Shown here: in pieces, positions 43,856 through 53,067 of the stretch | Layout: each line of letters begins with the position of its first letter | Numbering within the stretch: position 1 is the first letter of the stretch | Assembly (NCBI RefSeq): GCF_030688855.1 | Contig: NZ_JAUYZK010000008.1 | Span: 30,143-94,142 of the forward strand | Length of the DNA: 64,000 nt | DNA from: Helicobacter cappadocius | Lineage (GTDB): Bacteria > Campylobacterota > Campylobacteria > Campylobacterales > Helicobacteraceae | Direction: 5' to 3' | Notes under the pieces: generated by a model | Told to the model about the DNA's origin: nothing | The model's input: the letters and a program-made list of their open reading frames with translations, nothing else | The model's database searches: none | Translations under genes and position numbers: made by a program

Positions 43856-44848
43856 ATGAAAGCATTATTTGAAGTTGAATATCCGATTAAAAGAGTGGAC
43901 ACTTTTTTGTCTCAAAGGCTAGATATTCCAAAAAACCAAATCACTCATTTGATAAAAAATTCATTGGTATTTATTAATGATAAGCCTTGTAAAAAAGGCG
44001 GAGAAAACTTAGTTTTAGGAGATAAAGTAGCGATTTTTGACCCGATTTTGGACTTATCAGAACAAAAACGCTCATATATAGACATTGATATTTCGATTAT
44101 TTACGAAGATTCTGAAGTGCTAGTTTTGAATAAGCCTCCTTTTGTGGTCGTGCATAATGCTCCTAGCGTAAAAGAGCCAACATTGGTGGATTGGCTCAAA
44201 TCTAAAGGTTTTTCTCTATCTACATTAAGTGGAGAGCAACGATTTGGGATTGTGCATCGATTAGATAAAGAAACAAGTGGAGCAATAGTAATTGCTAAAA
44301 CAAATAATGCCCATACCAAGCTTTCTGATCAGTTACAGAGCAGGGAAATGGGAAGATATTATCTTGCTATCATCGATGGAAGATTAGGTGAGAGAAAAAC
44401 GATTGAATGTCAAATAGGAAGAAATCCAAACAATCGTCTTAAAATGATAAGTTTAGATAGAATCAGACAAAAAAATATTCCCTCACGTCACTCTAAAAGT
44501 GATTTTGTTCCCTTATTAGGTGGTAAAAATGGAGATATGGAGCTTATTGGAGCAAAGCTTTATACAGGTAGAACCCATCAGATAAGGGTACATTTAGAGA
44601 GTATTTCTAGGCATATTATTGGAGATAAACTTTATGGCTATAGAGGCAATGATAATATAAGAGTAATGCTTCATGCTTATTTAATGTATTTTATTCATCC
44701 TAGCACAGGTAAAAAAATGTTTTTTAAAGCTCCTGTTTTTGATGATATGTTAGAATTTTTGAATCAGAATTTTGATAAGGCAGGTTTGGATGAAGTTATC
44801 GCAGAAGATTTCATTTTACATCGTTTTAACACTTGTAGTCCTCATTAG
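43856..44848 (+). CDS. RluA-family pseudouridine synthase
   Basis: 330 residues: an N-terminal S4 RNA-binding domain (~1-60), then the RluA/RluD catalytic fold with 'VLNKPPFVVVH' and the catalytic Asp in RFGIVHRLDKETSG (~residues 128-141), followed by 'GRTHQIRVHLESISRHIIGDKLYG'. The family isomerises specific uridines in rRNA (RluD: 1911/1915/1917 of 23S). Exact target sites cannot be read. Its 3' end overlaps the start of the next gene by ~59 bases. Confidence 0.93.
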   Translation: MKALFEVEYPIKRVDTFLSQRLDIPKNQITHLIKNSLVFINDKPCKKGGENLVLGDKVAIFDPILDLSEQKRSYIDIDISIIYEDSEVLVLNKPPFVVVHNAPSVKEPTLVDWLKSKGFSLSTLSGEQRFGIVHRLDKETSGAIVIAKTNNAHTKLSDQLQSREMGRYYLAIIDGRLGERKTIECQIGRNPNNRLKMISLDRIRQKNIPSRHSKSDFVPLLGGKNGDMELIGAKLYTGRTHQIRVHLESISRHIIGDKLYGYRGNDNIRVMLHAYLMYFIHPSTGKKMFFKAPVFDDMLEFLNQNFDKAGLDEVIAEDFILHRFNTCSPH

Positions 44849-46043
44849 TGGGTGTGCTTCTATGTCTAATAATGCACTCTCGCTTTTTGGTAGAAATGAC
44901 AAAATAGATCAGGGGTTGCCAATAGTGAAGAATGTAAGGACTATTAATGATGTTAAGAGTATTGGATTTGAATGGGATAAAATTGATGATATATCTTTGA
45001 TAAGCGGTTTTGTTCTTTATCAAGTTGTAAAAGATGGAGGTATGAAGAGGATTGCAGTTATCAAAAATCCATTAGCAACACACTATTATGATGATGGCTT
45101 GATACCTCAAACTAAATATGCTTTTCAGATTTCTACTTTAGGCAAAAATGGATCTGTATCTCCTAGATCACCTTTGATAAATGTGAAGACATCTTTTATT
45201 GATCCTGTTGAAAGTGTGTTTGCTAGTGAGGATTATCCAAGAGAGATTAAGATTATTTGGAGTCCTCATCCTAACCCAAGCATTTCAAAATATATCATTC
45301 AAAGACAGAATGAAAAAGGCATTTTTTTAAATATCGGTGTTGTTAAAAATCGTCTTTATGTAGAATATTTTGATAAGGGCTTAGAAGATGGAAGGGAATA
45401 TAAATATAGGGTGGTAGCAGAAAGTTTTGAAGGTGCGAAGTCTATTCCTAGTGCCATAGCAGTGGGAAAAACAAAAGCTAAGCCAATGCCTATCACAGGA
45501 CTTAAAGCAAGTGAAAATCTCCCAAGAGAAATCAAGCTAGTTTGGACTAAATCTCCTCAAAAAGATGTGAATAAATATCAGGTTTATGCTTCAAATTCAC
45601 CCAAAGACAATTTTAAGTTGATCGCAGAAACAAAAAATACATTTTATATTGATAAGATTGATGCAGATGGGGTGGAAAAATTTTATAAAATTGTTCCTGT
45701 TGATGATGTGGGAATACAAGGAGATCTTCCATTGGGGGGAGTGAAAGGTTCTACCTTGAGTCCTCCTCCAGTTCCTGTGATCACAAAAGGAACAATCGAA
45801 AATTTTAGAGCAGTTATACAGTGGCAAAGAATAAATGATTCAAGAGTAAAAGAATATGCAGTTTATCGATACGAGGGTGGATTCTCTTCCAAACCTTTAC
45901 GGTTTTCTGGGATTTTGAAAAATGAGTTTGTTGATAAAGAAATGAAAAATGGGAAAAAATACCGCTATGAGGTTGTGAGTGTGGATAAAAATGGAATAGA
46001 ATCTAAACCTAGCAAAGAAGTTGAACTTCTTATAAATAGATAA
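44790..46043 (+). CDS. Fibronectin type III repeat lipoprotein
   Basis: About 417 residues. MKLSQKISFYIVLTLVVLISGCA is a lipoprotein signal peptide with lipobox (ISG|C, Cys ~21), so the protein is anchored to a membrane. The rest is four FN3-like modules of ~90 residues, each with 'REIK(I/L)(I/V)W...SKY...' type strands and 'YKY(R/K)VVSVD...S.PS' endings. ATG 44790 is preferred to the earlier TTG because it precedes the signal peptide directly. It overlaps the pseudouridine synthase gene and precedes trmB by 3 bases. Role unknown; the same gene order occurs in H. pylori (HP0746 region). Confidence 0.85.
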   Translation: MKLSQKISFYIVLTLVVLISGCASMSNNALSLFGRNDKIDQGLPIVKNVRTINDVKSIGFEWDKIDDISLISGFVLYQVVKDGGMKRIAVIKNPLATHYYDDGLIPQTKYAFQISTLGKNGSVSPRSPLINVKTSFIDPVESVFASEDYPREIKIIWSPHPNPSISKYIIQRQNEKGIFLNIGVVKNRLYVEYFDKGLEDGREYKYRVVAESFEGAKSIPSAIAVGKTKAKPMPITGLKASENLPREIKLVWTKSPQKDVNKYQVYASNSPKDNFKLIAETKNTFYIDKIDADGVEKFYKIVPVDDVGIQGDLPLGGVKGSTLSPPPVPVITKGTIENFRAVIQWQRINDSRVKEYAVYRYEGGFSSKPLRFSGILKNEFVDKEMKNGKKYRYEVVSVDKNGIESKPSKEVELLINR

Positions 46044-46046
46044 GCT

Positions 46047-47207
46047 ATGCCCCATTTTTTAGCTCAATATGAAGAACTTGGAAAATTGCCATTTACTGAT
46101 GAAGTGTATAAGGTGCTTTATGAAGCTGTGAGTATCAGAAATCCTAACGAAAGTTTGATATGTATGGATTATGAAGAGGACGAATTTTTTATCAGAAAAA
46201 TAAAAAAACCTCAAGCTATTTTATTTAAAGCTGAAAAAATTAGCAAACCTAGTCCTATAGGAATTCTCAAAGGGGCTCTTCGAGTTTTGGCAAAAAAATC
46301 TACTCTAATCTCTCATAATCTGAACAATGATTCTATTAAACAAACTCTAAAAAGCAATTTTTTTCTCAAACCTCAAGAGGTATTTAGGCTTGATTTTTCC
46401 AAACTCTGTATTGAAATTGGCTTTGGTTCAGGTAGGCATCTGCTCAAATTGGCACAAGAAAATCCTCATCAAACTTATATTGGAATGGAGATTCACACAC
46501 CATCTATCCAGCAGGTTTTAAGACAGATTGATTTGTTGGGGCTTAAAAATCTTTATATTGTGTGTATGGATGCTAGAGTATTGTTGGAGATATTGCCTTC
46601 TAATAGTTGTGAGATTATCTATGTTCATTTTCCTGTTCCTTGGAATAAAAAACCTCATCGCAGAGTGATAAGTCATAAGTTTTTAGCACAAGTAGATCGA
46701 GTGCTAAAAAAAGATGGATTTCTTGAACTCAGAACCGATGATGAACAATATTTTAGAGATAGTTTGGAAATTGCTATGAAAGCGAATAATACCAGAGCAG
46801 AGATTGGAAAAAATCTCTCTAGTGAGGTCATCAGTAAATATGAAGCAAGATGGCAGAGAGCACAAAAAGATATTTTTGATCTGAGAATTTTTTCCTTAAA
46901 ACAAAGTGAAGATAAAAAAATAGAGTATGATTTTAGTTTTAGTTCTTTTAGTTTCAATGCTTTGGAAAAAATCCATCAAGTCGGTAAAATAATCAAGACA
47001 GATTTTTTCCTTCATATTTGCGAAGTTTTTAGAACAGATGATGGAAAATTTATCTTGATTTTGAGCTTTGGGGATTTTAGTTGGCCTGTAAATAAGATAG
47101 TCATTTTTGAGAAAAAAAGGGCGTATTATTTTGGAGGTCATCCATTAAGTACTGAGGCAAACATAAACTCACATCTTGAATTACTAAATTTATTAATGGA
47201 GAAATGA
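46047..47207 (+). CDS. trmB: tRNA (guanine-N7-)-methyltransferase TrmB, long form
   Basis: Places m7G46 in tRNAs. SAM motif CIEIGFGSGRHLLKLAQENP (~residues 129-148) and 'IYVHFPVPWNKKPHRRV' with the TrmB catalytic pattern, then 'GFLELRTDDEQYF'. 386 residues against ~240 in E. coli: an N-terminal ~125-residue extension and a C-terminal ~75-residue domain are added, as in other Helicobacter TrmB proteins. Part of the run FN3 lipoprotein-trmB-ftsE-ftsX with overlaps or gaps of a few bases. Confidence 0.92.
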   Translation: MPHFLAQYEELGKLPFTDEVYKVLYEAVSIRNPNESLICMDYEEDEFFIRKIKKPQAILFKAEKISKPSPIGILKGALRVLAKKSTLISHNLNNDSIKQTLKSNFFLKPQEVFRLDFSKLCIEIGFGSGRHLLKLAQENPHQTYIGMEIHTPSIQQVLRQIDLLGLKNLYIVCMDARVLLEILPSNSCEIIYVHFPVPWNKKPHRRVISHKFLAQVDRVLKKDGFLELRTDDEQYFRDSLEIAMKANNTRAEIGKNLSSEVISKYEARWQRAQKDIFDLRIFSLKQSEDKKIEYDFSFSSFSFNALEKIHQVGKIIKTDFFLHICEVFRTDDGKFILILSFGDFSWPVNKIVIFEKKRAYYFGGHPLSTEANINSHLELLNLLMEK

Positions 47208-47878
47208 TGAGCGGTATTATTCGAGCAAAGAATTTGTATTTGGGTTACAAAAGAGGAGAGCCTATCATTAAAAATGCAAATTTTGAGATTAAGCATAAGG
47301 ATTTTGTATTTATTTCAGGAGCCAGTGGAAGCGGAAAGAGTACGCTTTTGAAGTCTTTATACGGAAATTTACCTGTATTTGAAGGTAGCTTGGAAGTTTG
47401 CTCTATTAGTATCGAAAAAGCTAGAAAATCCCTTATAAATGAATTAAGACGTAATATAGGCATCGTTTTTCAAGATTACAAGCTGATTGAAGAATGGAGC
47501 GTGGAAAAAAATATTCGCTTACCTATGATGATTAATGGCTATAAAAAAGAAGTTTGTGATTCTCAAGTAGAGAAACTTCTCTCCCATGTGGATTTGTTAT
47601 ACAAAGCCAATCGTCAGCCACTTGAACTCAGCGGAGGAGAACAGCAACGCGTTGCTATGGCTAGGGCTATCGCACACCGTCCATTGTTGATTTTAGCAGA
47701 TGAACCCACAGGAAATCTTGATGATTATTCAAGTGATATGATTTGGAGTTTGCTAAAAAGTGCAAACGAGCAACTTGATGTTACTGTTGTAGTCGTAACC
47801 CATAGAATTCCAGATCATCTGAATATTTTTTACAGAAAACTCAATATTGCAAATGGAGAAGTATATGAATATGCTTAA
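47207..47878 (+). CDS. ftsE: Cell division ATPase FtsE
   Basis: ABC-type ATPase that with FtsX controls septal cell-wall hydrolysis. 223 residues with Walker [13 protein letters not shown] (~residue 41), signature [14 protein letters not shown] and Walker [16 protein letters not shown] 47207 overlaps the trmB stop as TGATGA, with GGAG five bases ahead; ATG 47204 is a near alternative. The 3' end overlaps ftsX by 14 bases. Followed by the EnvC-like gene, so the whole FtsEX-activator set is encoded together. Confidence 0.95.
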   Translation: MSGIIRAKNLYLGYKRGEPIIKNANFEIKHKDFVFISGASGSGKSTLLKSLYGNLPVFEGSLEVCSISIEKARKSLINELRRNIGIVFQDYKLIEEWSVEKNIRLPMMINGYKKEVCDSQVEKLLSHVDLLYKANRQPLELSGGEQQRVAMARAIAHRPLLILADEPTGNLDDYSSDMIWSLLKSANEQLDVTVVVVTHRIPDHLNIFYRKLNIANGEVYEYA

Positions 47879-48674
47879 GCGACATCTTTCTTTAATTGTG
47901 CCTTTGTTGGCATTGCTTTTCAGTCTCCAAAGCATTGTTTTGGTTAATCGTGCTATTTCCATCAAAGAGGATAAGCTTTCACAAAGTTATTCAATCCTTT
48001 TGGCTACAACTCAGAAAATCGGTTTTGATTTCATAGCTAAAAATATCAAAGAGGCAAAATCCTTATCGCTTATCAATCCTGATTTTTTGCTTGATAGACT
48101 TAAGCAAAATATGAGCGATACTAATCTTTTGAGTATTAAAAAAGATCTTCCATTTTTTTATTCTCTTAAACTTTCTACCTTTCCTGATCAAAATCGTCTT
48201 GAGGAAATTAATCGCACTCTCTTAAAGATACCAGGTATCACAAAGGTAGAATCCTTTAGTAAAACACACAATCAAGTCTATAGGCTTTTGTTTTTAATTA
48301 AAATGAATGTTTGGGTTTTTGGTGCATTGCTCACATTTCTTTCCATATTGCTTATGATTAGACAGATTCAAATTTGGCGTTTTGAGCATAGCGAGAGAAT
48401 GGAAATCATGAGTTTTTTGGGAGCTCCTTTTTGGATTCGCAACGGAATACTTTTTCAACTCGCGATTATTGATTCTATAATCACAAGTATTTTTATTACA
48501 TTAGGGGCGATTTATCTTTCCTATCAAAATACTTTCAAAGAAATAGCCAATGCCCTTGAAATTCAAGGGGATATTTTTAATTTTGGCGGGGATTTTTTGA
48601 TGTTATTACTTGTTGCCATAGGGGTTTCATTTTTCTCAGTATTGGTCGTGATTTTATCCCAAAGGAGGGTTTAG
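47865..48674 (+). CDS. ftsX: Cell division protein FtsX
   Basis: Membrane partner of FtsE. 269 residues with four predicted TM segments: one near the N-terminus (LIVPLLALLFSLQSIVLVN), then a periplasmic region of ~120 residues, then three more ('VWVFGALLTFLSILLMIRQ...', 'SIFITLGAIYLS', 'LLLVAIGVSFFSVLVVIL'). ATG 47865 lies 6 bases after GGAG; ATG 47871 is possible. FtsX has weak conservation, so assignment leans on topology and on sitting directly after ftsE. Confidence 0.9.
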   Translation: MNMLKRHLSLIVPLLALLFSLQSIVLVNRAISIKEDKLSQSYSILLATTQKIGFDFIAKNIKEAKSLSLINPDFLLDRLKQNMSDTNLLSIKKDLPFFYSLKLSTFPDQNRLEEINRTLLKIPGITKVESFSKTHNQVYRLLFLIKMNVWVFGALLTFLSILLMIRQIQIWRFEHSERMEIMSFLGAPFWIRNGILFQLAIIDSIITSIFITLGAIYLSYQNTFKEIANALEIQGDIFNFGGDFLMLLLVAIGVSFFSVLVVILSQRRV

Positions 48675-49939
48675 TGAACCTCCGCATAGTTTTTTTGACC
48701 TTGTTTGTGAGTATTTTTTTATTTGGTGCGGGAATAGATGATATTGATAAAAATATTGATGCGAATAAATCCAAACTACAGAAGAAAGATAAAGAAAAAA
48801 TTCAAATCAGTAATATTTTAAATACGCTTGGAAATACCATTAATCAGAAACACAATCAAATCAAACAACTCAATACTCAAATCCAAAATGTTCAAAAGAA
48901 TATCAATAAAAATCAATCTGAAAATTCCACCCAAGAGAAAGCTTTGAATTCTTATAAAAAATCTCTTCAGGAGTTTGAAAAGAAAAAAAAATCTATTGAA
49001 GATAGTATTTCTAATATTCTTATAAAAGACATGGCTTTTATTATGGTTTTAAATCATCAAAGCCCTATTTCTCCAGATGACATCATACTTCAAGAAATAT
49101 TTAAGAGTTTAAATAAGGATTCTAAACAAAAGATTGAAGAGCTTACAAAACAACAAGAATCAATTAATTTGCAAATATCTCAAATTACAAGCAATATGAA
49201 TAAAATCAGTGTTTTTATCAACAATCAAAAAGATAAAAAACAAAAACTCCAGTCAATGATTTTGGAACAAAAAAAATTGATGGCAAATTTAAAATCCGAA
49301 CTTGATAGTTATGATAAAAAACTTAGAGATATTGATAATGAAAGAAAAAGTCTTGATAACATACTCTCTAATCTTAATATTCTCAAACAAACCAAAGAGA
49401 AAGAATTGTTAGCAAAAAAAGCAAAAGAAGAAGCTCAAAAACAACAAGCCAAAGCAAAATCAAATCCTGTCGATTCTAATCAACTCATAGCTCCAATTGA
49501 TGTAAAACAAGTTGCAAATTCTTACCAGAGCATCTCTACAACTAAATACAAAGGACCAAAGACTATTTCTCCTATTTCTAGCTATAAGGTAGAACAGAAA
49601 TTTGGTCCTTATTTTGATCCTGTGTATAAGCTAAAGGTTTTTAATGAGTCTGTAACTTTGTTATCAAATGTAAAAAATGCACTAGTGCGTAATATTTTTG
49701 ATGGAAAGGTTGTCTATGCTAAAGAAGTCCCTATTTTAAAAAAGGTTGTTATTATTGAACATGCAAATCAAATGCATACAATTTATTCACAATTAGATAA
49801 AATAGCACCCACAATCAAACCAGGATTGAGGATAAAAAAAGGATATGTTATTGGAAGGGTTGATTCTAGACTAGGCTTTGAAGTCACCCAAAAAGACAAA
49901 CATATTGATCCAATGGAGATAATTTTACCGAGCAAATAA
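48674..49939 (+). CDS. EnvC-like murein hydrolase activator
   Basis: 421 residues, GTG start sharing a base with the ftsX stop. Signal peptide (1-~20), a long coiled coil (~25-260) rich in Lys/Gln/Asn, a linker, and a C-terminal LytM-like domain ('DGKVVYAKEVPILKKVVIIEHANQMHTIYSQLDKI...GRVDSRLGFEV'). The zinc-binding His/Asp of M23 peptidases (HxxxD and HxH) are replaced, as in EnvC, so it is likely an amidase activator and not an enzyme. A nine-A run lies near 48985. Context after FtsE-FtsX fits the EnvC role. Confidence 0.85.
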   Translation: MNLRIVFLTLFVSIFLFGAGIDDIDKNIDANKSKLQKKDKEKIQISNILNTLGNTINQKHNQIKQLNTQIQNVQKNINKNQSENSTQEKALNSYKKSLQEFEKKKKSIEDSISNILIKDMAFIMVLNHQSPISPDDIILQEIFKSLNKDSKQKIEELTKQQESINLQISQITSNMNKISVFINNQKDKKQKLQSMILEQKKLMANLKSELDSYDKKLRDIDNERKSLDNILSNLNILKQTKEKELLAKKAKEEAQKQQAKAKSNPVDSNQLIAPIDVKQVANSYQSISTTKYKGPKTISPISSYKVEQKFGPYFDPVYKLKVFNESVTLLSNVKNALVRNIFDGKVVYAKEVPILKKVVIIEHANQMHTIYSQLDKIAPTIKPGLRIKKGYVIGRVDSRLGFEVTQKDKHIDPMEIILPSK

Positions 49940-49946
49940 AAAAGTG

Positions 49947-49972
49947 TAAAAGAATTTTTTTTATTGCCGATA
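49947..49972 (+). promoter_or_regulatory. Sigma-28 (FliA) promoter of flaG operon
   Basis: TAAA, a 15-base spacer, then GCCGATA matches the sigma-28 consensus TAAA-N15-GCCGATAA. The spacer contains a run of eight T. It lies in the gap after the EnvC-like gene and 38 bases before flaG. Confidence 0.85.
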
Positions 49973-50010
49973 TTAAAAGTATAACCTATTTTATGATTTA
50001 GGAGGAAATG

Positions 50011-50400
50011 ATGATAGACAATATACAAGGAAGTTCGGCTTCATCATTGCAAAATAAACTTGTCACTCTTGTTAGTAATGCAGGTAGACCATTTGAAAAT
50101 CGCAGAACACAATCTAATGCGACCCTTCAAGATGCAGATCTACAAGCTTATCGAGATGATAAACATCAAGACGAACTTAAAAAGGAATTGATGTCATTGA
50201 GCAGTGAATTAAATAAAGAAATGAAGAGAATCAATACAGATATAAACTTTAACTATAATGATGACATAAGAGGTTTGGTTGTTACTGTAACAGAGGGCAG
50301 AGGCGATAGAGTAATACGTGAAATCCCTTCAAAAGAGGCGATCGAATTAATGAAAAAAATGCACGATATTGTCGGATTGATTTTTGATAAAAAAGGCTAG
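50011..50400 (+). CDS. flaG: Flagellar protein FlaG
   Basis: 129-residue protein of the FlaG family, which modulates filament length. N-terminal half is polar and low complexity; the C-terminal half carries the conserved 'LNFNYNDDIRGLVVTVTEGRGDRVIREIPSKEAIEL' type pattern (here INTDINFNYNDDIRG...). ATG 50011 (five bases after GGAGG) is preferred over ATG 50008. First gene of the sigma-28-type operon with fliD and fliS. Confidence 0.92.
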   Translation: MIDNIQGSSASSLQNKLVTLVSNAGRPFENRRTQSNATLQDADLQAYRDDKHQDELKKELMSLSSELNKEMKRINTDINFNYNDDIRGLVVTVTEGRGDRVIREIPSKEAIELMKKMHDIVGLIFDKKG

Positions 50401-50425
50401 TGTATATTAATCCAAGGAGTAAGTT

Positions 50426-52465
50426 TTGGCAATGGGCAAACTTAGCTCTCTAGGAATAGGGAGCAATGTTTTAAATTATGATGTGATCGATAAGCTAAAA
50501 AAAGCTGATGAAAAAACAATGATTGCTCCAATTGATAAAAAAATGGAGACTAATGTTGAAAAGCAAAAAGAGCTTGTTGAAATAAAGTCGCTTATTAGTA
50601 ATCTTAAAACACCTGCAAAAAATCTTTCAGATTCTGCTCCATATATGGCTAGAACGAGCAATGTTACAGGCGATGCTATAAAAGCAAGTGTGAGTGCAGG
50701 TGTGCCTATCCAAGATATTAAAATTGATGTAGAAAGCCTGGCACAAGGCGATATTAATGAGGTGGGTACGAAATTTTCTTCCAGAGATGATGCTTTTAGT
50801 GATCGTGATGTGAAGTTGAAATTTTTCACCAATGGAAAAAATTACACCATTGATATAAAAGCAGGTATGAGTGTGGGCGATGTGGCACAAGCAATCACAG
50901 ATACCACCAAAGGTGAAGTCAATGGTATCATAATGAAAACAGGTGGGGCCAAGCCTTATCAGTTGATGATAAACTCCAAAAATACAGGAGAAGCTAACAA
51001 AATATATTTTGGTTCTATTCTCTCTTCAGAACCAATCTCTGATAAACCTATTGATCTAGCTGAAGGGGATTTTGTTCTTACACTTAAAGATAAAAATGGC
51101 AATGATCAAACCATCAATGTGATTTCTGACCTTAAAGATAGCATGACTTCCCAAGACAAGGCACAAGCCCTAAAACAATCTATAAAAGATGCCATCAGTA
51201 AAAATTCTGACACAAAGGATTTGTTAGATTCCGATATTAATGTAGGGCTTTCAGATGATGGAAAATCTCTAGTGCTAAATGATAGAAGAGGATATGAAAT
51301 TAAGTTATCGGGCAAGAAGCTCTCTGAATTGGGATTCAATCAAACTAATTCTAATGAAGATGATTTGCTTGTATCAAATATTACTGTTAAACCTGGTCAT
51401 TTAGAGGGAATTATGAGTATTGGCAGTGTTCCTCTTAATCTTGCTAAATTAACCAAAAAGGGCAATACAAGCGAACAGAATGCTAAGATAATCGCTGAAG
51501 CCATAGAAAATATAGCTGGAATGCATGCCAAAACCGATGGGAATGGCAAACTTATTTTAAATTCTGAAATTGGAGAGATTAACATCAGTGCCAAAGATGA
51601 TAAAGGTGTTCAAGCTATCAAAGATTTAGGTTTAAAGCAAGGTATTATTCAGGGTTACTCCAAATTAGAACAAGATCTTTTTAAATTCAAAAATCTTCAA
51701 AGTGCTTCAGATGCAAAGTTTTCTTATAATGGAGTGAGTGTAACAAGGCCAACTAATGATATAAATGATGTTATCAGTGGTGTTTCCTTGACACTTCAAG
51801 GCACTACAGAGCCGGGCAAACCTGCTATTATTTCTATTGGTAGAGATAATCAAGCCATCATCGATAATGTTAAAGAATTTGTCAAAGCTTATAATGAACT
51901 CATTCCTAAATTAGATGAGGTTACTCGTTATGATGCAGAAACAAAAATAGCAGGTATTTTTAATGGAGTGAGTGATATTCGCACTATTCGTTCTAGTATC
52001 AATAATGTATTTTCTCAAACAATGGGTTCTGGGGCAGATATGCAGAGTTTGATGAAATATGGCCTTAGTCTTGATGATAAGAGTAAAATGAGTTTAGATG
52101 AAGCACAGCTTTCAAGTGCTATTAATTCTGATCCTCAAAAAGTCCAGGATTTCTTTTATGGTACAGATAAAAAAAGCTATGAAGGCAAAGAAATTCATGA
52201 AGATGGAGTTTTTGTAAATTTAAATAAAGTTTTAGCTGGTTTGGTCGATGGTAGTACTGCGAAACTTAAGGTATATGAGGAATCATTGGACAGAGATGCT
52301 AAAAATTTGCAAAAGGATAAGACTAATGCTATGGATATTTTAAAAACTAGGTATGACATCATGTCAGAGAGATTTGCTGCTTATGATAGTCAAATTGCAA
52401 AAGCCAATAATGCTTTCAACTCCGTTCAAATGATGATAGATCAATCTGTTGCAAAGAAAAAATAA
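50426..52465 (+). CDS. fliD: Flagellar filament cap protein FliD
   Basis: Forms the pentameric-type cap that folds flagellin at the filament tip. 679 residues, TTG start at 50426 after AAGGAGT; the resulting MAMGKLSSLG matches the N-terminus of H. pylori FliD. Conserved segments: 'NYDVIDKLKKADEKTMIAPIDKKM', 'GVPIQDIKIDVESLAQGDINEVG', 'YNGVSVTRPTNDINDVISGV' and the C-terminal helix 'RFAAYDSQIAKANNAFNSVQMMIDQ'. Between flaG and fliS. Confidence 0.97.
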   Translation: MAMGKLSSLGIGSNVLNYDVIDKLKKADEKTMIAPIDKKMETNVEKQKELVEIKSLISNLKTPAKNLSDSAPYMARTSNVTGDAIKASVSAGVPIQDIKIDVESLAQGDINEVGTKFSSRDDAFSDRDVKLKFFTNGKNYTIDIKAGMSVGDVAQAITDTTKGEVNGIIMKTGGAKPYQLMINSKNTGEANKIYFGSILSSEPISDKPIDLAEGDFVLTLKDKNGNDQTINVISDLKDSMTSQDKAQALKQSIKDAISKNSDTKDLLDSDINVGLSDDGKSLVLNDRRGYEIKLSGKKLSELGFNQTNSNEDDLLVSNITVKPGHLEGIMSIGSVPLNLAKLTKKGNTSEQNAKIIAEAIENIAGMHAKTDGNGKLILNSEIGEINISAKDDKGVQAIKDLGLKQGIIQGYSKLEQDLFKFKNLQSASDAKFSYNGVSVTRPTNDINDVISGVSLTLQGTTEPGKPAIISIGRDNQAIIDNVKEFVKAYNELIPKLDEVTRYDAETKIAGIFNGVSDIRTIRSSINNVFSQTMGSGADMQSLMKYGLSLDDKSKMSLDEAQLSSAINSDPQKVQDFFYGTDKKSYEGKEIHEDGVFVNLNKVLAGLVDGSTAKLKVYEESLDRDAKNLQKDKTNAMDILKTRYDIMSERFAAYDSQIAKANNAFNSVQMMIDQSVAKKK

Positions 52466-52475
52466 GGAATATCTA

Positions 52476-52859
52476 ATGAGAAGTGCGAACGCATATAGTC
52501 TTTATCAACAAAATTCGGTTTCAGTTGAATCTCCTGCAAAGCTTATCGAAATGCTTTATGAAGGTATTTTGAAGTTTGCTTCAGCTGCTAAAAGGCATAT
52601 AGAATCTCAAGATATTGAGAAAAAAATCTACTACATCAATCGCGTTACAGATATTTTCACCGAACTTTTAAATATTCTTGATTACGAAAAAGGTGGGGAA
52701 GTTGCGACTTATCTAACAGGTTTATACACTCATCAAATAAAACTACTTACTCAAGCTAATGTTGAAAATAACTGTGAAAAAATAGATACTGTTATCAATG
52801 TGGCCAAAGGTTTGCTTGAGGCATGGAAAGAGATTCATCAGAATGAATTGGTTAGATAG
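52476..52859 (+). CDS. fliS: Flagellin chaperone FliS
   Basis: 127 residues; 'AYSLYQQNSVSVESPAKLIEMLYEGILKF' is the FliS signature. Keeps flagellin unfolded in the cytoplasm for export. ATG 52476 (AAGGAAT seven bases before) is used; a longer frame beginning at 52449 would overlap fliD. It overlaps the next small gene by 17 bases. Confidence 0.96.
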   Translation: MRSANAYSLYQQNSVSVESPAKLIEMLYEGILKFASAAKRHIESQDIEKKIYYINRVTDIFTELLNILDYEKGGEVATYLTGLYTHQIKLLTQANVENNCEKIDTVINVAKGLLEAWKEIHQNELVR

Positions 52860-53064
52860 TCTTAAAATCGCTCTTTTAGAACAAAATACTCAAAGAGCCT
52901 ATGAACTTGTTGTGAATATCCCTAAAGACTCTTTTAAGGATATGGAAGAGCTTTTAGTTGCACAAGAGTTGATCTCTCAAACTATCGAGATGCTAGAAGG
53001 AGATCAAGAAAATCTCAAAAAACAAATGCTTCAAGTTAAAATGGCAAAGAAATTTTTAGAATAG
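52843..53064 (+). CDS. Small FliT-like flagellar chaperone candidate
   Basis: 73-residue helical protein starting MNWLDSLKIALLEQN at ATG 52843, inside the end of fliS. 'ELLVAQELISQTIEMLEGDQENLKKQMLQVKMAKKFLE' makes a two-helix hairpin like FliT/FlgN-type export chaperones, and the place after fliS is where fliT sits in other bacteria. Sequence similarity is too weak to claim fliT; H. pylori has a similar unnamed gene here. Confidence 0.65.
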   Translation: MNWLDSLKIALLEQNTQRAYELVVNIPKDSFKDMEELLVAQELISQTIEMLEGDQENLKKQMLQVKMAKKFLE

Positions 53065-53067
53065 TTA

